Positions 41,108 to 48,797 of a stretch of DNA of 56,775 bases are shown here, piece after piece (position 1 is the stretch's first letter; each line of letters starts with the position of its first letter). Source of the DNA: Methylococcaceae bacterium (GTDB lineage Bacteria; Pseudomonadota; Gammaproteobacteria; Methylococcales; Methylomonadaceae); contig QYQN01000002.1 in NCBI GenBank assembly GCA_007280895.1, positions 1-56,775 on the forward strand, in the 5' to 3' direction. The position numbers and the translations under genes are program-made. The notes beneath the pieces are model-generated. The model made no database searches and had not been told where the DNA came from. It worked only from the letters and a program-made list of their open reading frames with translations.

Positions 41108-42978
41108 TAGGCAGATTTCTTTTTTAAATAAACCAATAACAAGGAAATGGCAGCAGGAGTGATCCCAGGAATTCGTGAGGCTTGTCCTAAGGTTTCAGGG
41201 CGTTGCTTGCGTAGTTTTTCGCTGACTTCATTGGAAAGACCCGTGATCGTGAAGTAGTCAAGGGTTAAGGGTAATTTTAAGTGATCGTAACGCAGTGACT
41301 TATCAATTTCAGTTTGTTGACGCGTGATATAGCCTGCATATTTAGCTTGTATTTCAACTTGTTCAGTGACGTGCTCGGGATACTCAAATGTATGCTCAGC
41401 CAGTGCAAGTAAGCCTTGAATATCCACTTCTGGACGACGTAATAATTCCATAAGATTGGCTTCTTTTAGTAAGGGTTTACCCCAGCGCTCAGCCACTTCT
41501 TGTGCAGCAACACTTTCTGTGCGCACCCATTGTTTTTTCATGGTGTCTTGCAGGTCTGTAATAGCGGTACGTTTGTTTTCAAAGCTTGCCCAGCGGTTAT
41601 CAGCCACTAAGCCCAATTCGCGACCTGTGGGGGTCAGGCGTAAATCCGCATTATCTTCGCGTAATAACAATCGGTATTCGGCACGACTGGTGAACATACG
41701 GTAAGGCTCTTGAGTGCCGCGCGTGATTAAATCATCAATCATTACGCCAATGTAAGCCTCATCACGTCTTGGGCACCAACTGTCAAGCTCTTTGCACTGA
41801 CGAGCAGCATTTAGCCCAGCAATTAAACCTTGAGCAGCGGCTTCTTCATAGCCAGTGGTACCATTAATTTGACCAGCAAAAAATAAACCCTGAACCTGTT
41901 TGGTTTCTAAGGACGCTTTTAAGTCGCGAGGGTCAAAAAAATCATATTCAATCGCATAGCCTGGTCGGACAATCTCAGCGTTTTCAAAGCCAGTCATTGA
42001 GCGAACAAACTCATATTGCACGTCAAAAGGGAGACTTGTCGAAATGCCATTGGGATAAATTTCATGAGTATCCAAACCTTCAGGTTCAACAAAAATTTGA
42101 TGACTATCGCGCTCAGCAAAGCGAACAACTTTATCTTCGATTGACGGACAATAGCGTGGACCAATGCCTTCAATAACGCCAGAGTATAGTGGTGAGCGAT
42201 CTAAGCCTGCACGAATAATTGCGTGGGTTTTTTCATTAGTGCGAGTGATATAGCAGGGAATTTGTTGGGGATGCTGCGCACGGTGTCCCATAAAGGAAAA
42301 CACGGGAACCGGTTGATCGCCCTCTTGTCGTTCGAGCTTGGTAAAATCAATGGTACGGCCATCAAGGCGAGGGGGGGTGCCAGTTTTTAAGCGTTCCACA
42401 CGAAATGACATAGCACGTAAACGTTCAGCTAACAGTGTGGAAGCAGAATCGCCGGCACGCCCGCCACTGTAGTGTTCAAGGCCAATATGAATTTTACCTG
42501 CTAAAAAAGTACCGGCCGTTAATACCACAGCACGAGCATAAAAGCACAGTCCCATTTGAGTTTTAACACCAATAACGCGATCGTGTTCGATAATTAAATC
42601 TGCGGCCATTTGTTGAAAAAGCGATAAATTGACCTGATTTTCTAAATGGTAACGAATTGCGCGTTTATATAATATACGATCTGCTTGGGCACGTGTGGCG
42701 CGTACAGCGGGGCCTTTGCTGGCATTTAAAGTGCGAAATTGAATGCCCGATAAATCAATAGCATGCGCCATGATGCCACCTAAGGCATCAATTTCTTTAA
42801 CTAAATGACCTTTACCAATGCCGCCAATGGCAGGATTGCAACTCATTTGCCCAAGGGTCTCAATATTTTGCGATAATAATAAGGTATTTGCGCCGCAACG
42901 TGCCGACGCTAACGCAGCTTCGGTGCCAGCATGACCGCCACCGATAACAATGACATCAAAATGTTTTTTGAATTTCAC
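41107..42978 (-). CDS. mnmG: tRNA uridine-5-carboxymethylaminomethyl modification enzyme MnmG
   Basis: [62 protein letters not shown]. Confidence 0.99.
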   Translation of the reverse strand: MKFKKHFDVIVIGGGHAGTEAALASARCGANTLLLSQNIETLGQMSCNPAIGGIGKGHLVKEIDALGGIMAHAIDLSGIQFRTLNASKGPAVRATRAQADRILYKRAIRYHLENQVNLSLFQQMAADLIIEHDRVIGVKTQMGLCFYARAVVLTAGTFLAGKIHIGLEHYSGGRAGDSASTLLAERLRAMSFRVERLKTGTPPRLDGRTIDFTKLERQEGDQPVPVFSFMGHRAQHPQQIPCYITRTNEKTHAIIRAGLDRSPLYSGVIEGIGPRYCPSIEDKVVRFAERDSHQIFVEPEGLDTHEIYPNGISTSLPFDVQYEFVRSMTGFENAEIVRPGYAIEYDFFDPRDLKASLETKQVQGLFFAGQINGTTGYEEAAAQGLIAGLNAARQCKELDSWCPRRDEAYIGVMIDDLITRGTQEPYRMFTSRAEYRLLLREDNADLRLTPTGRELGLVADNRWASFENKRTAITDLQDTMKKQWVRTESVAAQEVAERWGKPLLKEANLMELLRRPEVDIQGLLALAEHTFEYPEHVTEQVEIQAKYAGYITRQQTEIDKSLRYDHLKLPLTLDYFTITGLSNEVSEKLRKQRPETLGQASRIPGITPAAISLLLVYLKKKSA

Positions 42979-43038
42979 AAGTTTTGTTAATCTATTGGTA
43001 AGAAGTTAATTTTTAAACGCTATTATAAGAGGTAAACG

Positions 43039-43245
43039 ATGAAAAAAAGTAAAAAACGACAACATTCTATTGATAAAACTGTGCCGAATGTGATTAGAAA
43101 CCCCGTTGCAAAGTTTGCTCATCAGGTGAATAAAACAAGTTTTTTTCGTGATAAAACCAAATATTGCCGTCAAGGTAAGCATCAAGGCCAGGAGGCTTCG
43201 CCGATAATTTTTATAAAAATTATCGGCGAAGCCTCCTGTGCATAG
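43039..43245 (+). CDS. arfA: ArfA-like alternative ribosome-rescue factor with in-ORF palindrome
   Basis: 68 aa. VIRNPVAKFAHQVNKTSFFRDKTKYCRQGKHQGQEAS resembles the ArfA core (..DPLFRxRVEKxKKGKGSYxRKxKH..). SD-like aagaggt before ATG. The 3' coding end is a perfect palindrome. Confidence 0.65.
   Translation: MKKSKKRQHSIDKTVPNVIRNPVAKFAHQVNKTSFFRDKTKYCRQGKHQGQEASPIIFIKIIGEASCA
43189..43238. repeat. Perfect 50-bp palindrome within the ArfA-like ORF
   Basis: caggaggcttcgccgataattttta / taaaaattatcggcgaagcctcctg, 25-bp arms with no mismatch and no spacer. Confidence 0.95.
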
Positions 43246-43348
43246 TGCAGGCACTAGGCGCAAGCCGTATTGCACCAAACCTTGAGCCATCAAGCGTCGC
43301 AATACGGCTTGGCAACTGCTCCGACGTCGCCTAGTGCGACCTATGCAC
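43238..43348. repeat. 111-bp interrupted inverted repeat
   Basis: Arm blocks gtgcatag/ctatgcac (43238-43245/43341-43348), gcactaggcg/cgcctagtgc (43251-43260/43328-43337), caagccgtattgc/gcaatacggcttg (43261-43273/43299-43311). Confidence 0.85.
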
Positions 43349-43388
43349 TGAGTCGTTACGAAATATGTGTAATGAAAGAGGTGTGTAA

Positions 43389-43784
43389 TTATTTTTGCTT
43401 AAACTGATGAATTAAGCGACGTTCTTTTTTATTGGGTTTGTAGCAGCGCAAACTAAAGGGCACAAGTTCGCGTTGTTCTCGTTCGATGGCGCGTTGTGCT
43501 TGGCGTTTAGTGATACTTTCTGGGCTTTCACTGTAAAGTAAAGCCGCGTCTTTGGCGGCACGACGTTGGCTACTGAGCGCCGTGACGGTAATTTCCCAGC
43601 GTAAATTATCTTTGCTGAGGGTAATTATTGCGCCCACACGAATCTCTTTACCTGCTTTAGAGCGTTGATTATTAACATGCACCTTGCCGCCGGTAATGGC
43701 CGCTGCGGCGAGGCTGCGTGTTTTATAAAAACGGGCTGCCCATAGCCATTTATCTAGGCGGATGCAGTCTAATTGAGTCGTCAC
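43389..43784 (-). CDS. hslR: S4-domain ribosome-associated heat shock protein Hsp15
   Basis: [49 protein letters not shown]. Confidence 0.93.
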   Translation of the reverse strand: MTTQLDCIRLDKWLWAARFYKTRSLAAAAITGGKVHVNNQRSKAGKEIRVGAIITLSKDNLRWEITVTALSSQRRAAKDAALLYSESPESITKRQAQRAIEREQRELVPFSLRCYKPNKKERRLIHQFKQK

Positions 43785-44731
43785 AGATGTTTATGATTTT
43801 TTAAGCCTTTAGGTAATGAAAATACGACTTTTTCTTCAATGCCTTGAATTTCAATGGTGGATTGTCCGCCCCATGCTTTAAGACGATTAATAACTTCTTG
43901 CACTAACACTTCGGGGGCAGAGGCACCAGCCGTGACACCCACTACCTTAATATTGGCAAACCAGCTTTCTTGCATATCCATTGCCGTGTCGATTAAGTAC
44001 GCAGGTTTGCCAAGTTGCTCAGCAATTTCACGTAAACGATTTGAATTAGAGCTATTAGGGGAACCTACTACTAAAATGGTATCTGCCGTTTTGGCTAATT
44101 CATACACGGCATCTTGACGATTTTGTGTTGCATAACAAATATCATCTTTTTTCTGGTCTTGAATTGAACTAAATCGTTGACGTAAGGCATCAACCATCAC
44201 CTGCGTATCGGTCATCGATAGTGTGGTTTGCGTGACATAGGCTAGATTATTGGGGTTGTTGACGGTTAATTTTGCGACATCGTCAGGCGTTTCAACTAAA
44301 TAAATGCCACCATTTTCGGTGCATTTTTCATACTGTCCCATGGTGCCTTCTACTTCAGGATGACCAGCATGACCAATAAGAATAACCTCACGATCTGATT
44401 TTGCGTGTTTCGCAACTTGTAAGTGAACTTTAGTGACTAATGGGCAGGTGGCATCAAAGATAGTAAGGTTACGTTCTTTGGCTTCCTGTTGAACTTGTTT
44501 TGAGACGCCATGCGCACTAAATATAAGATGAGAACCTACGGGTACATCAGTCAGGTCTTCTATAAAAATAGCCCCTTTTTCTTTAAGACCTTCCACAACC
44601 GTACGGTTATGAACTACTTCATGGCGTACATAAATAGGGGCTCCAAAAGTTTCAAGTGCTTGGTCGACTATTTCAATAGCGCGATCAACACCGGCACAAA
44701 ATCCACGTGGGTTAGCTAGTACAATTTGCAT
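43781..44731 (-). CDS. ispH: 4-hydroxy-3-methylbut-2-enyl diphosphate reductase
   Basis: [77 protein letters not shown]. Confidence 0.99.
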   Translation of the reverse strand: MQIVLANPRGFCAGVDRAIEIVDQALETFGAPIYVRHEVVHNRTVVEGLKEKGAIFIEDLTDVPVGSHLIFSAHGVSKQVQQEAKERNLTIFDATCPLVTKVHLQVAKHAKSDREVILIGHAGHPEVEGTMGQYEKCTENGGIYLVETPDDVAKLTVNNPNNLAYVTQTTLSMTDTQVMVDALRQRFSSIQDQKKDDICYATQNRQDAVYELAKTADTILVVGSPNSSNSNRLREIAEQLGKPAYLIDTAMDMQESWFANIKVVGVTAGASAPEVLVQEVINRLKAWGGQSTIEIQGIEEKVVFSLPKGLKNHKHL

Positions 44732-44781
44732 ATCTTGACTTTATTAGTAGGTTAATTTTAGTTATTTTAACTTAACAAATG

Positions 44782-45270
44782 TTAAGTCAGTAATGTTTTT
44801 GCTGCAATAATTCCATCCTCATCGACATATAAATAATGCTCAGATTTAAAATGTATACCGCCAAAATACAGTGCTGTATTACGTTCACCATGGTTTTTTT
44901 TAGTGCTTTTTAGTGGCTGCGTTTGCAGTGCGCGGACGCCAATTGGTAGTTGATTGATGTGTGCTGAGTCGCGAATACAGCCATAAATAAGTACGCCTAC
45001 CCAACCGTGATTAATCGCTTGTTCGGCCAGTTTTGCATCAAATAAAGCGGAATGTAAAAAACCACCGCCATCGACCACTAAAATTTTATTAGTGACGAAT
45101 TCATTGACGGCCTGCTCAATTAAGTCACTATTTTCAAAGGTTTTAAGTGTGCTTATTTGACCAAAAAAAGAGCGTGTTGCGCCGTAGGCTTTAAAAATAG
45201 GTTCGGCAATTTGTAATGCCTCAACAGCGGCATAGCGATCGCATATCTGAGCGGTGCTAAAAGAAGACAT
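44782..45270 (-). CDS. rraA: Regulator of ribonuclease E activity RraA / 4-hydroxy-4-methyl-2-oxoglutarate aldolase family
   Basis: FFGQISTLKTFENSDLIEQAV, LVVDGGGFLHSALFDAKLAEQAINHGWVGVLIYGCIRDSAHI. Confidence 0.92.
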   Translation of the reverse strand: MSSFSTAQICDRYAAVEALQIAEPIFKAYGATRSFFGQISTLKTFENSDLIEQAVNEFVTNKILVVDGGGFLHSALFDAKLAEQAINHGWVGVLIYGCIRDSAHINQLPIGVRALQTQPLKSTKKNHGERNTALYFGGIHFKSEHYLYVDEDGIIAAKTLLT

Positions 45271-45363
45271 AATGTTCCTAGTAGGTTAATCATTGCGCTT
45301 ATGTTGGCTAACATAAGGTTTTTACTGTGTACGATAGCGGTGGCGGTGAGGTATAAACGTATC

Positions 45364-45996
45364 TTACCCTTTTTTAAATAACCATTTAAACGTTTTGTAA
45401 ATAACAAATACGGATACTGAGCCAGGGACGATGATAAACACCAGCGTTTTAAAGCTAAGGTCTATTGGATCAATGGTTGCAGAGGGTAGGGGGGCTTGCT
45501 GAGGTGTTGTGTGCATCTTGCTGATAATAACATCAGCAAAGTCGGTATTAGCGCTCAGCGGGGTGGTGTTTAATTGCCCAGTAATTGCCCATGCACAAAA
45601 TTGTTCGCAGTGATAGCCATAGTGCGTGTATTTATTTTTGGCAAGTTTTGAATGAAGCCGTTTAATGACTGCTTTGCCCGTGTACATTGGTTTTTTATAA
45701 TGACGGACACCCACTTGTTTATTGTTAACAAATGCTTCCAGCGAGCTGCGTTGTAACCACGCTTGGTTGCTGGCATGTTCTGGGGTTGGATAATGCAGAA
45801 CACAATTGTCACCAAGATAAATACCATGAGCGATAGTATCTGTGGTGACTGTAAAAATATGGCTACCAAGTTCAAGTGTGTTCATTAAGTGCGCTGGATT
45901 TAGAGAAGTTGCTGCGTTGCGAAAGTCGCGCAGTATGTTGTTGGCCGTGTTAATGGGCGTAAGTTTGATTGGGAAATTTAACGGAGCAACTCCCAA
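45364..45996 (-). CDS. LRAT/NC-domain protein with C-terminal TM segment
   Basis: GSHIFTVTTDTIAHGIYLGDNCVLHY (His motif) and THYGYHCEQFCAWAITG (Cys motif); C-term VFIIVPGSVSVFVIYKTFKWLFKK. Confidence 0.7.
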   Translation of the reverse strand: MGVAPLNFPIKLTPINTANNILRDFRNAATSLNPAHLMNTLELGSHIFTVTTDTIAHGIYLGDNCVLHYPTPEHASNQAWLQRSSLEAFVNNKQVGVRHYKKPMYTGKAVIKRLHSKLAKNKYTHYGYHCEQFCAWAITGQLNTTPLSANTDFADVIISKMHTTPQQAPLPSATIDPIDLSFKTLVFIIVPGSVSVFVIYKTFKWLFKKG

Positions 45997-46826
45997 ACCG
46001 GCTTAAGGTGTGCAGGAAGAGGATGTAGGCGACCCAGTTCCACCCATTGTTCTGGGCAATGAAAATCAGAGCCGCACGAGCCAGCAAGGTCATAGGTGCT
46101 GGCCCAGGTGGTGGCGATTCTTATTTCCTCAGCTGAAGAGCGACCGGTGACGACTTCAATGCCTTGTCCACCTGCCGTTTTGAAAGCGCTTAGCAAACGT
46201 TTCATCCATTTGCTGGTGAGCTTATAGCGTAAGGGATGCGCTAATATGGCAACGCCATCGGCCTGAGTAATCCATTGAATAGCTAAGTTTAAATCCGTCC
46301 ACGGCGTGGCAACATAGGCTGGTTTGCCTTTGGCAAGATAACGATCAAACGCGTCTTGATGAGTGCGAACATGGTCGTGCTTAAATAAAAAATCAGCAAA
46401 GTGAGAGCGGGTAATCATGCTATTTCCGGCGGCTAATTTAACGGCATCTAACGCACCTGGAATCTGTTTTTGCGCCAGTTTATCGGCAATTTTTTCAGCA
46501 CGTTCGTCGCGTAGAAGCTGTAGTTGTTGGGTCGCTTCAATCAGTTGCGAGTGATGGCGATTAATGCCGATGCCCACCACGTGCAGGCATTGGTTTTCCC
46601 ATAAGGTGGACAGTTCAATGCCCGTGATGAGCGTTATGCCTAGTTGGGTTGCTTTACACTGGGCTTCATCAAGTCCATTAAGCGTGTCGTGATCGGTTAA
46701 AGCTAGTGCCGTAACGCCTTTGTCAGCGGCCCGTTGGACAAGGTCTTCAGGTGCTAAGCATCCGTCCGACGCGGTGGAGTGGCAATGTAAGTCATAGCTA
46801 GTGAGGGAGTTATTGATATTCGCCAT
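45978..46826 (-). CDS. PHP-domain phosphoesterase (YciV/RNase AM family)
   Basis: YDLHCHSTASDGCLAPEDLVQRAADKGVTALALTDHDTLNGLDEA, GIELST, AILAHPLRYK, GSDFHCPEQ. The ORF extends to 46847; M8 (46826) is an alternative start. Confidence 0.93.
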   Translation of the reverse strand: MANINNSLTSYDLHCHSTASDGCLAPEDLVQRAADKGVTALALTDHDTLNGLDEAQCKATQLGITLITGIELSTLWENQCLHVVGIGINRHHSQLIEATQQLQLLRDERAEKIADKLAQKQIPGALDAVKLAAGNSMITRSHFADFLFKHDHVRTHQDAFDRYLAKGKPAYVATPWTDLNLAIQWITQADGVAILAHPLRYKLTSKWMKRLLSAFKTAGGQGIEVVTGRSSAEEIRIATTWASTYDLAGSCGSDFHCPEQWVELGRLHPLPAHLKPVWELLR

Positions 46827-48600
46827 AGAGTTTTGCATAAAGACCATGTTGGTTAATTAATGTGTCATGTTGACCTTGTTCGCAGATTTTGCCTTCTTCA
46901 AAAACGTAAACATGATCCGCTTGTTTAACCGCGCTTAAACGGTGGGCAATGATAAGTGTGGTGCGGTTGTGTAAAAAGCTGCTAAGTGCTTGATGAAGCA
47001 AATGTTCGGTTTCACTGTCTAAAGCTGACGTCGCTTCATCTAAAATAACCACTTTAGGATCTGCGACGATCATTCGGGCAATGGCCAGTCGTTGTCGTTG
47101 TCCGCCTGATAAGCGCATGCCGTGACGGCCAATCAGGGTATCCAGTCCATTGGGTAGCTCATTCATAACGTCGGCAAGTTGGGCAATGGTGATAGCCTGC
47201 CAAAGTACGTCATCGGTAACGGCTTTGCCCAAAGTGAGGTTTGCACGTATTGAATCATTAAATAAGGCAGGATGTTGCAGTACCGTCACAACGTGTTCTC
47301 TTACAACATCTAAGCCAATGCGCTCGATGGGCACGTTGTTAAAATAAATATGTCCTGATGTGCTTGGGTACAGACCAATTAAGGTTTGGATTAAGGTGGA
47401 TTTGCCGCCGCCACTGGCACCGACTAAGGCAACTTTTTGACCAGCAGGTATGGTTAAATGGATGCCTTTTAAAATAGTCTCTTGCCCATAACTGAAATAT
47501 AAATCTTCAATATGAATTGCAATCGGGTTAGTGGTGTTAAATGGATTTTCAAGATGTGGGTAGCGTGGTTCTTGACGCAGCGTATGTAAGCGGTTGATAC
47601 GCGTTAACGCTGCCTGTGCTGCAAAAAAAGCATATTGAATATTTAAAATTTCTTGAACAGGTCCCATCATGAACCATAAATAACCAAACACTGCCAGCAT
47701 TTGCCCAATGCTTAACTCCGCATAAAACACCATTAACATGGCGCCTGCACGAAACACATCAAAGCCAAATAAAAATATTAAAAAGCTCAGGCGGTTTGCG
47801 GCATCGCTTTGCCAGGCAAAGTTAATGGAATGGTCTTTAACGGCACGAGCAGAGGTAATCAAGTGACGACAGTAATGCACCTCCCGATTACTAGCACGAA
47901 TTTGATGAATAGCGTCTAAGGTTTCTGTTAACGCTTGTTGAAATAGTTCATACGCTGAGTTTTCATTCGCTTTTAAATGCTTTACTTTGGCACCGACTAC
48001 GCGGGTAAAGTAAATAACCACAGGATTAAGCAATAAGATAAATAAACCTAATTGCCAGTTCATCCATAATAAAATCACTGCGGTGCCCAAAATGGTTAAG
48101 AGCGCAATGAGAAACTTGCTTACCGTATTACTAATGAAGTTATCCAGAGTATCCAAATCGGTAACTAAATGGGTAACCACCGTGCCCGAACCTAGCGCTT
48201 CATATTCCGCCATAGAGATGTTTTGTAGATGTAAAATTAGGCTTTTACGGAAGCGAAATACAATATCTTTGGAGATATGAGAAAATTGGCGGGCTTGGAT
48301 AATGTTAAAAATAATGGCAATAATGCGTAAGAAGACGCTAATAAAAAGCACTAAGCCGATGTATAGCACAGGCTGTTGCCATTCGAGAGGAAAGTAGGTA
48401 TTAATCGTTTGCGTAATTAAACCTGGCTTATTTAGTAGAACTTCATCAACCAATAACGGCATTAATAACGGCACAGGAACGCTGGCAAGCGTGGCCAACA
48501 GAGCAATGAGGTGTGAGCTGATTAGTTTGTGTTGATGTTCCAGCGCAATGCGGTAAATGCTGTTCCAGGTATAAAAGGCAGAGTCCTTAGGTGTTTTCAC
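46810..48600 (-). CDS. ABC transporter, fused permease/ATP-binding (exporter type)
   Basis: VALVGASGGGKSTLIQTLIGLY, LSGGQRQRLAIARMIVADPKVVILDEATSALDSETE; six-TM N-terminal half. Confidence 0.95.
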   Translation of the reverse strand: MKTPKDSAFYTWNSIYRIALEHQHKLISSHLIALLATLASVPVPLLMPLLVDEVLLNKPGLITQTINTYFPLEWQQPVLYIGLVLFISVFLRIIAIIFNIIQARQFSHISKDIVFRFRKSLILHLQNISMAEYEALGSGTVVTHLVTDLDTLDNFISNTVSKFLIALLTILGTAVILLWMNWQLGLFILLLNPVVIYFTRVVGAKVKHLKANENSAYELFQQALTETLDAIHQIRASNREVHYCRHLITSARAVKDHSINFAWQSDAANRLSFLIFLFGFDVFRAGAMLMVFYAELSIGQMLAVFGYLWFMMGPVQEILNIQYAFFAAQAALTRINRLHTLRQEPRYPHLENPFNTTNPIAIHIEDLYFSYGQETILKGIHLTIPAGQKVALVGASGGGKSTLIQTLIGLYPSTSGHIYFNNVPIERIGLDVVREHVVTVLQHPALFNDSIRANLTLGKAVTDDVLWQAITIAQLADVMNELPNGLDTLIGRHGMRLSGGQRQRLAIARMIVADPKVVILDEATSALDSETEHLLHQALSSFLHNRTTLIIAHRLSAVKQADHVYVFEEGKICEQGQHDTLINQHGLYAKLYGEYQ

Positions 48601-48797
48601 GGGGCGTTGACCATCGATTTCAATGAGTTAATTGTAGCATTGAGCCGTATCTTATTAATACGTTGAGACGTCAAATTATTTCTTGTTCCTCTTCTATCCT
48701 GTGTAAAATAAGGGCTGATAATGTTGATGCTGGGCTTGTTAATTCAAAAATAAAATAAATATTTCTTCGCATAGCGAAATACTCGAGTATCTCTTAA

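Noticed and set aside
38493-43000. parS or oriC near parAB-rsmG-mnmG
   Set aside because: By eye I found no TGTTTCACGTGAAACA-like site and no DnaA-box cluster; TTATCCACA occurs only singly inside sbcD (about 23793) and the Pat-like gene (about 33650).
43006-43302. Minus-strand ORF (98 aa) opposite the ArfA-like gene
   Set aside because: It spans the palindromes and antisense of the better-supported ORF; no recognisable domain and no clear SD.
44771-44786. cttaac-aaat-gttaag hairpin at the end of rraA
   Set aside because: Only 6-bp arms overlapping the coding end and no T-tract; too weak to call a terminator.
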